A stretch of DNA of 64,000 bases, taken from Flavobacteriales bacterium (lineage in GTDB: Bacteria > Bacteroidota > Bacteroidia > Flavobacteriales_F > PHOS-HE28). Under the pieces are notes generated by a model. That model did not search any database and had not been told where the DNA came from. It saw only the letters and a program-made list of their open reading frames with translations. The first letter of the stretch is position 1. Each line of letters starts with the position of its first letter. The DNA is taken from NCBI GenBank assembly GCA_016788205.1, contig JAEUTA010000031.1:168576-232575 (forward strand). Reading direction: 5' to 3'. A program made the translations under genes and the position numbers. Shown one piece after another: positions 46,201 through 53,778 of the stretch.

Positions 46201-46272
46201 TAAAGCGAGGAGGGGCAGCGTGGCCAACAGGGCCTGGGCCAGTTTCTGGGGAAGCATGAAGGATCGGAGCAT
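43201..46272 (-). CDS. T9SS type A sorting-domain protein with three tandem repeats
   Basis: Secreted 1,023-residue protein with a signal peptide (MLRSFMLPQKLAQALLATL...). Two regions in the first 300 residues look like pre-peptidase C-terminal domains (YYPVLEAPGSSGNYSIS, GDVSDGVWFSFVATSSAHDI). Residues about 314-684 are three tandem repeats of about 123 residues, each with ADAGSLTAD-like, VPSGF..., FVLTLGQDLVIQ, GAYTIHTLVYD..TLDLG and a GGGSICASLD end. The last about 80 residues (LFPNPANADVNVRYAG, VIDMGGRLVLGQ, GAYTVRLN) are the type A T9SS sorting domain. The alternative start is ATG 46257. A terminator precedes it on the sequence (43152-43187). Function unknown; repeats suggest binding or surface structure. 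Confidence 0.87.
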   Translation of the reverse strand: MLRSFMLPQKLAQALLATLPLLALGADRSNPAALAAPGSTPPNTLCTGAGVVPVTIGTPVTVTGNNQGSLTDPVLGATLVWEGFTTTQCTDLTVSYCGTSPAFMGGLAYLGVGCPLTNLVFNNSAGVISNICGDGNFGIRFQDLPAGTYYYPVLEAPGSSGNYSISFIAAACTGVAPANAVCSAPIPLTPALTCTPTNATVAGATVAGTTGIGCGNGDVSDGVWFSFVATSSAHDITVVPSAEFAPGIELFSSACPATASLACGTSTVFGTGETVSSTSLVVGETYLVRVFDWYAGTPRTTTFDICVVEVPVANCDADAGTLTADASEVCLDGTVTVSATANGDAVVPSGYDRVYVLTSGQDLVIQQADAVPSFQVSDAGTYTVHTLVYDPATLDLGAIVFGESTAAEINALLIQGGGSTCAGLDLTGATTAVVLCCDALAGALDPVSSFECLVGGTSPVGAVVETPSAIPTGYVLAYVLSQGPDHIIQQLSTDPSFTVNALGAYTIHAFVYEPSTLDPEQAIVFGTTTAVQLRGLFVEGGGTICGSLDLSGAIITVLNCCTADAGSLTADDALLCYPNTPVTIGATANEDAVVPSGFTTTFVLTLGQDLVIQATAATPSFEVSGPGAYTIHTLVYDSATLDLGTIVIGETTGGDVNALLIPGGGSICASLDVEGAAIVVEDCRPLNDDCSAAIEVSVSVVEECSTHSVNGNNTYATQQVGNEPGCDATTASYADVWYRFNSAQNTQISLIFDPGTMTDWGIAVSDACEGGTELVCEINPAVPIDVTTVPNTDYWIRIYSDLGAGSGGSFTLCVSGAAPTYICDGASVTLGDGSTGVSICQDGDPDVLDVINSSNSIEDYSYVVMDENNIVVALMAMGSLDFNALPMGNYRIRGISHNGALLGTEAGADAADITTDGECIDFSSDFVSVTVEVCSNIQESEEGAWSLFPNPANADVNVRYAGMGTMATIEVIDMGGRLVLGQRTAVTNGQVLVLSGSESLTPGAYTVRLNDGASVTNLRLAVR

Positions 46273-46400
46273 GAGCGGGATCGAAAGGGTTACGGAACAC
46301 GGAGAGCGCCGCAAAGGTCCGGCTCCCATACACCCTGCATGGCCGCGCATCGCCGCACGTTTTCCACAGCTGCAACGCAATAACGGTGAACGGGAAAAGA

Positions 46401-46427
46401 AGAAGGCGGGCTTGCGGCCCGCCTTCT
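46401..46427. terminator. Rho-independent terminator
   Basis: Perfect 11-bp stem AGAAGGCGGGC/GCCCGCCTTCT with loop TTGCG, just downstream of the minus-strand gene that ends at 46446. T tracts follow on the minus strand. Confidence 0.88.
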
Positions 46428-46445
46428 CCAGAGAACGTATCGTGC

Positions 46446-48143
46446 TTACTGCACCACCACGCGCTGCTCCGAGCGGCCTTCGCTGCTGGTGAGGCGCAGG
46501 GTGTAGGTACCGGCTGCGAGCGTACCGGCCAGGCCGAGGTTGGCTTGCTGACCGTTGAACAACTGGCGCTGCTCCTGGTGAACGCTACGACCGGCCACAT
46601 CGAACAGCTCGATCGCCACTTTCGAATCGTTGCCACCGAAACGCACCGTCATGTCGCCGGTGTTGGGGTTCGGGAACACGGTCCAGCTCAGCTTGCTGTT
46701 CTCCGCGATGCTGTTGCCCAGCAACACGTTCACGGTGTAGTCTTCGATCTCGCCGTACTGCAAGGTGCCGCAGGCCACAGGACCAGTGCCATACGACATC
46801 CGAACACGCATGCGCGTGGTGCCAGGGAGGGCATCAGGTGGTGCCATGATGCTTCCGGTGAAGGTCACCCCTTCGTCCGCAGAGGTCAGCACATGAGCTT
46901 CGTTCCCTTGGCAGAAGGTGTTGTCCTGGTTCCAGTCCACCCAAACGGTAACGGTGTTCTCTGCGTATGGCGTTCCACCATTCTCCACGGTGATCGGCAG
47001 TACGGTAGCTTGTGTGATATCCACCACTTGGTCCGTGTAGTCGACGACACTACCTGCCTCGCAATCGCTGGTGTTGTCAATGGTCCCGACAGCCACGCGG
47101 CCGATGGTCTCATCACACTCGGTCAATGCTGCATCGCAGTAGGTGGTGGGGATCGCCGCGCTCACATGCACAGTGTACGGTCCGTCGGCCAGTGTTTCTG
47201 CCGCTTCATCGCGGATCACGGGGTAGTAATACGTGCCAGCGGGCAGGCTGTTGAATAACAATGTCGTGTTGCCATCACTGCAAGTGGATTGATCGACCAT
47301 CGACGCAACCACTCCATCCGCAGAAACAGGGCAGGTGTTGAACACCACTTCGGCCCAGTTCAAGTATGCCGGGGCAGTGCCGCACAGATCGATAGTAACG
47401 TCCATGCAATCAGAGATCGTGAACGCGTGCCAAACCTGCGGAAGGCCAAGTCCCTCGGAGTCCAATGCTCCGGTATTGTCGCCCGTGAACGTGGTGGAAC
47501 CACCGTTCGCGATGGCAACAGGAGTAACACTCGTGCAAAGGTCATTCGGGGCTGCCATAGGGGCATACGCGCACAGGGTGAACGTGAAATCCGTCGGCTC
47601 TGGGCTCCAGTAAGAGTACACACGCACGAAGTACGTGGTGCCAGAAGCGGTGGCCATGGTGAGCGTCTCCACCGTGTTCTCACCAGCCTGCGGGAAGGTT
47701 GCGTCAGCACAACCCATGGATGTCAGGTTGCCGCATGAACCACTAAAGCCCTCAAGGACCGGATCGAACGAGGCAGTACCCTCCACACGAATATTGGTAA
47801 CTGCTCCAGTTGCAACAAAGCTGAACCACAGGTCACGTGCCTCAGGCGACGTGTAGCCGTTGCACAGAATAGACGCCTGCGACTCGGTTGCGTCCGTGGC
47901 ATCGTATGTTGCCTGCGAACCAGCACAATCGGCCGTAACGGTGATTGCCGTAGCGGTCTCACACTCGTCATTCGCACCACCGCGGAAACCCAACGATGCC
48001 GGGCCATGGGTGCCGCGCATGTGCGCCGCAAGGGTATTCACGGCAGCCTTCGATGCGCGCGGCTTCGCCGTTTGCGCGCTCGTCGTGGAGCCGGCCACAA
48101 GAGCCAGCGCGAGCACAGGAATTGAAATGTACAGGTTCTTCAT
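46446..48143 (-). CDS. T9SS type A sorting-domain protein with GEVED domain
   Basis: Secreted 565-residue protein. Signal peptide MKNLYISIPVLALALVAGS... is followed by two pre-peptidase C-terminal-like domains (SQASILCNG..ARDLWFSFVATG, then STTFTGDNTGALDSEG). A GEVED domain follows (VWVDWNQDNTF, GTTRMRVRMSYG, YGEIEDYTV), then a type A sorting domain (VFPNPNTGDMTVRFGG, LFDVAGRSVHQEQ, GTYTLRLTSSEG). GEVED domains occur in secreted or adhesive proteins of Bacteroidota. A -7 box TAAGTTTG lies 39 nt upstream and a strong terminator closes the gene, so it is a single-gene unit. Confidence 0.9.
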   Translation of the reverse strand: MKNLYISIPVLALALVAGSTTSAQTAKPRASKAAVNTLAAHMRGTHGPASLGFRGGANDECETATAITVTADCAGSQATYDATDATESQASILCNGYTSPEARDLWFSFVATGAVTNIRVEGTASFDPVLEGFSGSCGNLTSMGCADATFPQAGENTVETLTMATASGTTYFVRVYSYWSPEPTDFTFTLCAYAPMAAPNDLCTSVTPVAIANGGSTTFTGDNTGALDSEGLGLPQVWHAFTISDCMDVTIDLCGTAPAYLNWAEVVFNTCPVSADGVVASMVDQSTCSDGNTTLLFNSLPAGTYYYPVIRDEAAETLADGPYTVHVSAAIPTTYCDAALTECDETIGRVAVGTIDNTSDCEAGSVVDYTDQVVDITQATVLPITVENGGTPYAENTVTVWVDWNQDNTFCQGNEAHVLTSADEGVTFTGSIMAPPDALPGTTRMRVRMSYGTGPVACGTLQYGEIEDYTVNVLLGNSIAENSKLSWTVFPNPNTGDMTVRFGGNDSKVAIELFDVAGRSVHQEQRQLFNGQQANLGLAGTLAAGTYTLRLTSSEGRSEQRVVVQ

Positions 48144-48182
48144 GCCTGGGTTTTGGTTTGTCGTTGGGGACTAAGCGAAGGG

Positions 48183-48190
48183 CAAACTTA
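48183..48190 (-). promoter_or_regulatory. -7 box TAAGTTTG
   Basis: Exact TAnnTTTG match on the minus strand, 39 nt before the GEVED-domain gene. It predicts a 30-nt leader. Confidence 0.5.
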
Positions 48191-48252
48191 ACGTTCCCCC
48201 ACCACCTGTACCAGCCCGAATGTGACCGACCGCACGGTGAAGCACCCCGGTC

Positions 48253-48260
48253 TACCTTTG
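48253..48260 (+). promoter_or_regulatory. -7 box TACCTTTG of the SDR gene
   Basis: Exact TAnnTTTG match that ends 8 nt before the SDR ATG, predicting transcription start at or within two bases of the start codon. Confidence 0.6.
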
Positions 48261-48268
48261 ACCGTTCC

Positions 48269-49054
48269 ATGACCACCCCACTGAACGGTCTGCATGCCTT
48301 GGTCTGCGGCAGTACACAAGGCATCGGGAAAGCCGCTGCCATCGCCCTGGCCGCCCAGGGCGCCCGTATCACCCTGCTGGCCCGTGACGAGGCGCAACTG
48401 GCACTTACCGCAGGAGAACTTCCTACGGCCGTTGGCCAGCGCCACGGTTGGCTGGCGTGCGACCTCAGCGATACGGCGGCCTTGGGCTCGCGGATCACGG
48501 CGTTCGCTGCCGAGCACCCGGTGCACATCCTGGTGAACAACACCGGCGGCCCCCCGCCCGGCCCGGCCCATGAAGCGGACCCGGCAGCGTTCCTGGCGGC
48601 GTTCACCCTGCACGTGGTGGGTTTCCAAACCCTGGTGCGGGCCCTGGTGCCCGGCATGAAGGAGCGTGGTAGCGGCCGCATCATCAACGTGATCAGCACC
48701 AGTGTGAAGCAGCCGCTGCCGAACCTCGGCGTGAGCAATACCATCCGTGGTGCGGTGGCCAACTGGGGCAAAACGCTGGCCAACGAGCTGGGCCCACACG
48801 GGATAACCGTGAACAACGTACTGCCCGGTGCCACGGAGACCGAACGCCTCACGGCCATCATCGCCAACAAAGCCCACAAGACCGGCGCGAGCCTGGATGC
48901 GGTGCGTACCGAGATGATCAACGAGATCCCGTTGCGTCGGTTCGCGAAGCCCGAGGAGATCGCAGCGGCCATCGCCTTCCTTGCCGGGCCTTCAGGGGCC
49001 TACATCAACGGTATCAACCTGCCGGTGGACGGAGGTCGCACGGCGTGCTTGTGA
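48269..49054 (+). CDS. Short-chain dehydrogenase/reductase family protein lacking the YxxxK motif
   Basis: Rossmann-fold SDR of 261 residues. The nucleotide-binding motif reads GSTQGIG (residues 14-20) and NNTGG occupies the usual NNAG place. The catalytic Tyr and Lys of YxxxK are replaced: S156-N-T-I-R160. A serine (VISTS, residues 141-145) is retained. Such N/S-R variants are known in a subgroup of bacterial SDRs and may have a different chemistry. SDRs of this kind occur with kynurenine-pathway genes in some flavobacteria (recalled, not checked), which would fit the dioxygenase, decarboxylase and dehydrogenase in this window. It is flanked by unrelated T9SS genes. Confidence 0.9.
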   Translation: MTTPLNGLHALVCGSTQGIGKAAAIALAAQGARITLLARDEAQLALTAGELPTAVGQRHGWLACDLSDTAALGSRITAFAAEHPVHILVNNTGGPPPGPAHEADPAAFLAAFTLHVVGFQTLVRALVPGMKERGSGRIINVISTSVKQPLPNLGVSNTIRGAVANWGKTLANELGPHGITVNNVLPGATETERLTAIIANKAHKTGASLDAVRTEMINEIPLRRFAKPEEIAAAIAFLAGPSGAYINGINLPVDGGRTACL

Positions 49055-49102
49055 GGGTCGCCGCTTCGGACGCTACCTGCCACGACCTATCATAGTTCCA
49101 AA

Positions 49103-49139
49103 ACAAGAAGGGCGGACCGCAACGGTCCGCCCTTCTTGT
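49103..49139. terminator. Bidirectional rho-independent terminator
   Basis: Perfect 17-bp stem ACAAGAAGGGCGGACCG/CGGTCCGCCCTTCTTGT with a CAA loop, between the SDR gene (+) and the convergent T9SS gene (-). Confidence 0.92.
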
Positions 49140-49156
49140 AGAACGTTGCTGGCGGA

Positions 49157-51211
49157 TCAACGCACGAGCACGCGCTGTTCGCTGCGCACGTCGCCGCTGG
49201 TCATACGCAGGGAGTAGGTCCCCGGTGCCAGGCGGCCAGCCTGATCGAAGCTGTGCACACCGCCCTTCGGCAGCGCCACACGTTCGCTCAGCACCACACG
49301 GCCGGTGGCATCGAACAGCTCCACCACGGCGTTCATCGCTTCGCCATTGTTCACCACCTGGAAACGACCATCGTTCGGGTTGGGGAACACGCTGAACGTG
49401 CTGGACACTGCTTCAGGCAACGCGGTGCTAAGCGCTGCGCTCACGCACAGGCCGAAATCACCACCCTCGCCGTACTGGAGGTTGCTGTACACACGCACGT
49501 AGTAATCGGTCGCTGGATCGACCGTGATGTCCTGCGGGCCCAGAGCGTCTTCGCCGAAAGCACAGAACACGGCATCGCCGCCACAGGCATCAACGATCTC
49601 CATGCCCACATCGCTCATGGAGATGTTGCTCAGCTCCACGGTGACCGTGTTGTTACCGATGGAGTTGAAGGTGTACCACACATCAGCGTAGCCATCCTCG
49701 GAGACATCGCAGCTGGGATCCCCGGTGCTCACTTCGGCGAGCGCGTTGCTGCCGATCACGGAACCATCCGGGCACTCGCTCGGCTCCAACACCTCGATCT
49801 GTTGCGCACTGGCGCAATCCTCGTTGGCGGGCGGGTTCACCGCGACCACGCAGATCTGGTAGGTGGGGTCCGTTACCGGCACGTCGGTGTAGGAATAAAG
49901 ACGCACGTAGTAGGTGGTGCCGACCGTGAGGCCGGAGAAGGCGATCTGTTCGATCTCGTTCTCCACAGAGGCATCAGCGCAGGCGATGGAGGTGGGCGAT
50001 CCGCAAGGACCTTCGAGCAGTTCCAACACCATGTCGAAGTCGGTACCGCCTTGTGCGGCCACCACCACGTTCGCGGCCGTGGCCACGAAGGAATGCCACA
50101 CATCGTCGTCAGCCACACCTTCGAATTCGTTGCAGACGATGGCGGGGATGGACCCCGTGGCGCCTGCGACGGTACCCAGCGTGGGCACGCACTCCTCACC
50201 CATGGTAAGGGCGGTTCCGGGGCATTCATCGTTGTTGGAAACATCGGGCACCTCCACCACACAGAGGCTCACTTCCGTGGAAGCGGGCAGGCCGACGTAC
50301 CAGTCGTACACCCGCACGTAGTAGGTATCGCCCACGGTGAGCTCGGTCACTTGCACACCTTCCGCTTCGCCATCCAGGCCGCCATCGATGCAGCCCAGGC
50401 TGGTAAGGCCGTTGCAGTCGCCCTCGAACACCTCCACAACAGCGTCGTACGCCGCGCTGCCTTGGGCGGTGATCTGCGCCACGGTGGTGGTGGCTTCAAA
50501 GCTGAACCACACGTCATCGTCGGCCGTGCCGGTGAAATCGTTGCAGGTTGCCGCCGGTAGCGACTCGGAAGCGCCGGTCACGTCCACCGTGGTGGCATCA
50601 CAACCCGGACCAGCGACCAGTTCCACACCGCCATCGCACTCATCGTTCTCCACCACGGGATCAGCACAGTCGGTGCCGAGCACGGTGATGGTGTAAGCTC
50701 CGGAGGTGCCTTCTGGATCGGCCGCGACGGGGATCAGGTACGTGCCTGCTGGAACGCGGCGGTACGTGCTGGTGAATTGCGCGTCGATGCAGCTGGTGTT
50801 CTCCGTGGAGAAGGCGCGCACGATCCCGCTGAAATCGCAATCGGTGAAGAGGCCGGTGAACGTGGTGCCGGTGAAGAGCGAACCACAGAACGAGACGGTG
50901 ATGTCCATGCAGGATGGAACCACGATGGCTTCCCATACCGCAGGATATTCGGTGCCATCATCGCCGGTGAGCGCAGGCTCATCGATGGTGGCACCGGTGT
51001 TGTCGCCGTTGATGACGACCGCATTCCCGGGGAGGAGCGGGTACTCAAGGGCTGCCGTACAAATGTCGTTGGCCGGACCGCCGCCACGGGCTGTGCCATC
51101 CGCGATCACATGGCCGTGGCGTACCGCACGCTTCGCCGGCCGCGCCTGGGCCGACGCATCGAGCGCCAGGGCCGAAAGGATCAATGCACTACACGCGTAA
51201 AAGAGCTTCAT
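49157..51211 (-). CDS. T9SS type A sorting-domain protein with pre-peptidase repeats
   Basis: Secreted 684-residue protein with signal peptide (MKLFYACSALILSALALDASAQ). After it come several pre-peptidase C-terminal-like domains. Two are close copies (TCNDFTGTADDDVWFSFEAT and VCNEFEGVADDDVWHSFVAT, each followed by a VRVYDWY- or VRLYSYT-type strand); a further unit contains PSCDVSEDGYADVWYTFNS. The C-terminal 80 residues (FSVFPNPNDGRFQVVNNGE, LFDATGRVVLSERV, GTYSLRMTSGDVRSEQRVLVR) are the type A sorting domain. Its C-terminal motif SEQRVLV closely resembles the GEVED protein's SEQRVVV, which implies recent relatedness. Function is unknown. Confidence 0.9.
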   Translation of the reverse strand: MKLFYACSALILSALALDASAQARPAKRAVRHGHVIADGTARGGGPANDICTAALEYPLLPGNAVVINGDNTGATIDEPALTGDDGTEYPAVWEAIVVPSCMDITVSFCGSLFTGTTFTGLFTDCDFSGIVRAFSTENTSCIDAQFTSTYRRVPAGTYLIPVAADPEGTSGAYTITVLGTDCADPVVENDECDGGVELVAGPGCDATTVDVTGASESLPAATCNDFTGTADDDVWFSFEATTTVAQITAQGSAAYDAVVEVFEGDCNGLTSLGCIDGGLDGEAEGVQVTELTVGDTYYVRVYDWYVGLPASTEVSLCVVEVPDVSNNDECPGTALTMGEECVPTLGTVAGATGSIPAIVCNEFEGVADDDVWHSFVATAANVVVAAQGGTDFDMVLELLEGPCGSPTSIACADASVENEIEQIAFSGLTVGTTYYVRLYSYTDVPVTDPTYQICVVAVNPPANEDCASAQQIEVLEPSECPDGSVIGSNALAEVSTGDPSCDVSEDGYADVWYTFNSIGNNTVTVELSNISMSDVGMEIVDACGGDAVFCAFGEDALGPQDITVDPATDYYVRVYSNLQYGEGGDFGLCVSAALSTALPEAVSSTFSVFPNPNDGRFQVVNNGEAMNAVVELFDATGRVVLSERVALPKGGVHSFDQAGRLAPGTYSLRMTSGDVRSEQRVLVR

Positions 51212-51281
51212 GGGCAGATCAGTTGGTTAAGTGAGGCCCAATATAAGAGCACCACCCATTGGTCCCATCCCGCACCGCCGC

Positions 51282-51998
51282 TCAACCGGCCGTGGCCTTG
51301 CCCACTTCACCGGCGATCAACCGGAACCCCTTCCCATGCACGTTGATGATCTCCACGGAAGGATCTTCCCGCAGGTATTTGCGCAACTTGGCGATGTAAA
51401 CGTCCATGCTACGGCCGTTGAAGTAGCTGTCGTTGCCCCATACCGCGTTCAATGCCGCGCTGCGTTCCAGCACGTCGTTGCGGTTGGCGCACAGGAGCCG
51501 CAGGAGTTCGGATTCCTTGGTGGTGAGTTTGCGTTCCCCTTCCGGTGTGCGCAGGATCTGCTTGCGCGGATCGAACGAGGAATCGCCGATGCGATACTCT
51601 TCCGGTTCTGGCGCTTTGGGCTCCACGCCTTTCGCACGACGCAGTACGGCAGCGATGCGCAGCAGCAGCTCCTCCATGCTGAGCGGCTTGGTCATGTAAT
51701 CATCAGCGCCGCTCTGGAAGCCTTGGATGGTGTCCTGCTTCATGCTCTTCGCGGAGAGGAAGATGATGGGGGTGGAGGTATCCTTCTGCCGGATCTCGCG
51801 TGCCAATGTGAAGCCGTCCTTGAAGGGCATCATCACATCCAGGATGAGCAGGTCGTATGCACCTTGTTCATACGCCGTCTTGCCCTGCTCCCCGTCCACG
51901 CGCAGGTCGGCCTCGAAGCCTTTCGCACGCAGGTATTCCAAGAGCATGTTGCCCAGGTTGTGGTCATCCTCTACCAGCAGCAGCTTGTGTCCTGACAT
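51282..51998 (-). CDS. OmpR/PhoB family response regulator (RprY-like)
   Basis: Response regulator of 238 residues with receiver (VEDD acidic pair, phospho-acceptor D54 in LLILDVMMPFKDGF, K in TKPLSMEELLLRI) and a C-terminal winged helix (ESELLRLLCANRNDVLER, SMDVYIAKLRKYL, VHGKGFRLI). The ATG at 51998 gives the exact receiver N-terminus MSGHKLLLVEDD and lies inside the 3' end of the kinase gene (35-nt overlap), so the two are translationally coupled. By pairing and sequence it resembles the Bacteroides RprX-RprY system. Confidence 0.94.
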   Translation of the reverse strand: MSGHKLLLVEDDHNLGNMLLEYLRAKGFEADLRVDGEQGKTAYEQGAYDLLILDVMMPFKDGFTLAREIRQKDTSTPIIFLSAKSMKQDTIQGFQSGADDYMTKPLSMEELLLRIAAVLRRAKGVEPKAPEPEEYRIGDSSFDPRKQILRTPEGERKLTTKESELLRLLCANRNDVLERSAALNAVWGNDSYFNGRSMDVYIAKLRKYLREDPSVEIINVHGKGFRLIAGEVGKATAG

Positions 51999-53493
51999 GT
52001 TCGAAGGGAATGAAAATATGGAAAGTACTGCCACGCCCGGGTGCGCTCTCCAATTTGATGCGGCCTCCGTGACGTTCGACCACCGTGCGCACATAGCTCA
52101 GGCCGAGCCCGAAGCCTTTGGCGTTATGGATATTGCCCGTAGGCACCCGGTACAGCCGGTCGAAGATCTTGCGCTGCTCGGAAGGGGCTATCCCGATGCC
52201 ATTGTCCGTAACACTGATGGTGACACCCTCGTCGTTGTTCGCCGTGGTGATGCGGATGCGTGGTTCCTGCTCGGCGTACTTCACCGCATTGTCGATCAGG
52301 TTGTAAAGCAGATTGGTAAGGTGGATGCGATCGCCGTTCACATGATGGATCTCGGCCTTCAGCTCCTGATCGATCCGCCCATTGCGACGCGACACCTGGA
52401 TGTTGCTGCTGCGCACCACGTCCTGTATCAACGCGTGCACGTCCAGGTCGACACGCTTCAGCACCATGTGGCCGCTCTCCAGCACGGCGCTTTGCAACAC
52501 GTTCTCCACCAGCGAACCCAAACGCTTGTTCTCGTCGCGAATCATGTTCACGAACGTGCGCACCTGTTGTTCAGTCTTCGGCATGGATGGATCGGTGAGG
52601 GCCTCGCAGGCCAGACCGATGGTGCTGATCGGGGTCTTGAGCTCGTGCGTAAGGTTGTTGACCAGGTCGTTGCGGATGTCGCTTATCCGCTTCTGCTGAT
52701 AGATGGTGCGGATGGTGAAGAAGAAAGCCACGACGATGATGGCCATGAAGAGGGCGCTGATCAACAACATGGGCAGCATGCCACGCCAGAGTTCTCCGCG
52801 CTGCCCGGGAACGACCACATGCAGGTAGTAGGCCGGTCCGGCGAGGTCGTGGCGGAAGAGCTTTTCCTTGTAACGGGTCTCCGCCAACAGGGTGTCCGGT
52901 ATGCCCGCGATGCCGATGTCCACAGGCTCTCCTTTCTCGGAGAACACGCCGTACGAGTAACCGGGTCGCACGCCGCTGGCATGCAGCTCACTGGCCAGCA
53001 ACGAATCCAGCGTTCGCGTGTTGATGCGTTCGCGGATGTCCCGGGAGACCTCTTTGGCCAGGATGGCACGCACCATGTCAGCGACCATCGCTTCATGGTC
53101 CTCTCCGGGAGCCGCCACTGCGGAGGCGCGTTCACCTTCTTCAATGCTCAGCGGCGCCTCCGGCATCTCGGGCGGCGACGGCAGCTCAGCACCACTATCC
53201 TGCCCGATGACCGTGCTTTCTTCGACCAGGGCCTCCTCGTCCAGGTGCGCTTTGCGCAAGGCATCCAACTTGCGTAACAGGCGCCGACCCGCCTTGTGCC
53301 GTTTGAGGTCGCCCATCTTATCCACATGCTCCAACCGATCGGATACGGTGAAGAGCGCATTGTCCACGCTGCGTTGGAACTGGGCCTCGCGCAGCTCCAT
53401 GGTGTCGCGCATCCACTTCACCTGGATGCCCATAAGGCCGATCAACGCCACACTGATGGCGATCAACAAGCCCTTGATGCGGCGCTTTTCCAC
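51964..53493 (-). CDS. Sensor histidine kinase (RprX-like)
   Basis: Membrane kinase of 509 residues. It has an N-terminal helix (GLLIAISVALIGLMGIQV), an extracytoplasmic region of about 210 residues, a second helix (MLPMLLISALFMAIIVVAFFF), and a HisKA domain with NNLTHELKTPISTI (phospho-accepting His). The HATPase has N-box DNAVKYA, G1 DNGIGIA and G2 GFGLGLSYVRTVV. It starts at GTG 53493, 4 nt after a -7 box, and its C-terminus overlaps the regulator gene by 35 nt. The extracytoplasmic part has an acidic, Pro-rich middle, perhaps flexible. The stimulus is unknown. Confidence 0.94.
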   Translation of the reverse strand: MEKRRIKGLLIAISVALIGLMGIQVKWMRDTMELREAQFQRSVDNALFTVSDRLEHVDKMGDLKRHKAGRRLLRKLDALRKAHLDEEALVEESTVIGQDSGAELPSPPEMPEAPLSIEEGERASAVAAPGEDHEAMVADMVRAILAKEVSRDIRERINTRTLDSLLASELHASGVRPGYSYGVFSEKGEPVDIGIAGIPDTLLAETRYKEKLFRHDLAGPAYYLHVVVPGQRGELWRGMLPMLLISALFMAIIVVAFFFTIRTIYQQKRISDIRNDLVNNLTHELKTPISTIGLACEALTDPSMPKTEQQVRTFVNMIRDENKRLGSLVENVLQSAVLESGHMVLKRVDLDVHALIQDVVRSSNIQVSRRNGRIDQELKAEIHHVNGDRIHLTNLLYNLIDNAVKYAEQEPRIRITTANNDEGVTISVTDNGIGIAPSEQRKIFDRLYRVPTGNIHNAKGFGLGLSYVRTVVERHGGRIKLESAPGRGSTFHIFIPFEHVRTQAAAGRG

Positions 53494-53497
53494 GCAT

Positions 53498-53505
53498 CGA
53501 AACTA
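53498..53505 (-). promoter_or_regulatory. -7 box TAGTTTCG of the kinase-regulator operon
   Basis: TAnnTTCG match on the minus strand, 4 nt before the GTG start of the kinase, which predicts a leaderless mRNA with a GTG initiator. Confidence 0.45.
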
Positions 53506-53589
53506 CGGGCACCGGTGCAGGCAGGGCCGCCTTAACGAGCTTTAACGTTCGTTCGCAACACCTTAACACGCCGCCCCTGCCGCGCCCGG

Positions 53590-53597
53590 TACGTTTG
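53590..53597 (+). promoter_or_regulatory. -7 box TACGTTTG of the candidate small RNA
   Basis: Exact TAnnTTTG match about 190 nt upstream of the aldehyde dehydrogenase start. No -33 TTG element is obvious at the expected distance. Confidence 0.4.
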
Positions 53598-53602
53598 TAG
53601 CG

Positions 53603-53735
53603 TCAACGAGCAAGAACGCCCCCGATATGGTGGGCACACGATATCGAAGAGGCTTGTCAACGGACTGGGTTTTGGTTCCCTGACAGCGCAACAAGGGGTC
53701 GGAAGGCTCTCACCAACGTGAGGGCCTTTCGGCTT
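53603..53735 (+). ncRNA. Candidate small RNA between divergent kinase and dehydrogenase genes
   Basis: A -7 box TACGTTTG (53590-53597) is followed by about 105 nt and then a terminator-like hairpin (53703-53728: AAGGCTCTCAC, loop CAAC, GTGAGGGCCTT, followed by TCGGCTTTTCGG). The dehydrogenase has its own box further downstream (53765), so this looks like an independent short transcript of about 130 nt. Within it CGATAT and ATATCG can pair. An 18-codon frame (53627-53683, MVGTRYRRGLSTDWVLVP) exists but is weak. No known RNA family was recognised; a leader or attenuator for the dehydrogenase is an alternative. Confidence 0.35.
53703..53728 (+). terminator. Terminator-like hairpin
   Basis: Eleven-bp stem with one G-U pair, loop CAAC, A-rich 5' flank and TTTCGGCTTTTCGG downstream. 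It ends before the dehydrogenase promoter box. Confidence 0.6.
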
Positions 53736-53764
53736 TTCGGCCGGCACCCGATCAGTGGCGGGCC

Positions 53765-53772
53765 TACCTTTC
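53765..53772 (+). promoter_or_regulatory. -7 box TACCTTTC of the aldehyde dehydrogenase gene
   Basis: One mismatch from TAnnTTTG, ending 6 nt before the ATG at 53779. It favours this ATG over an in-frame GTG at 53755, which would lie upstream of the box. Confidence 0.45.
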
Positions 53773-53778
53773 GGCCAG

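Noticed and set aside
53627..53683. An 18-codon frame as a possible leader peptide
   Set aside because: It has only one Trp and no run of regulatory codons, so a tryptophan-attenuation reading is not supported.
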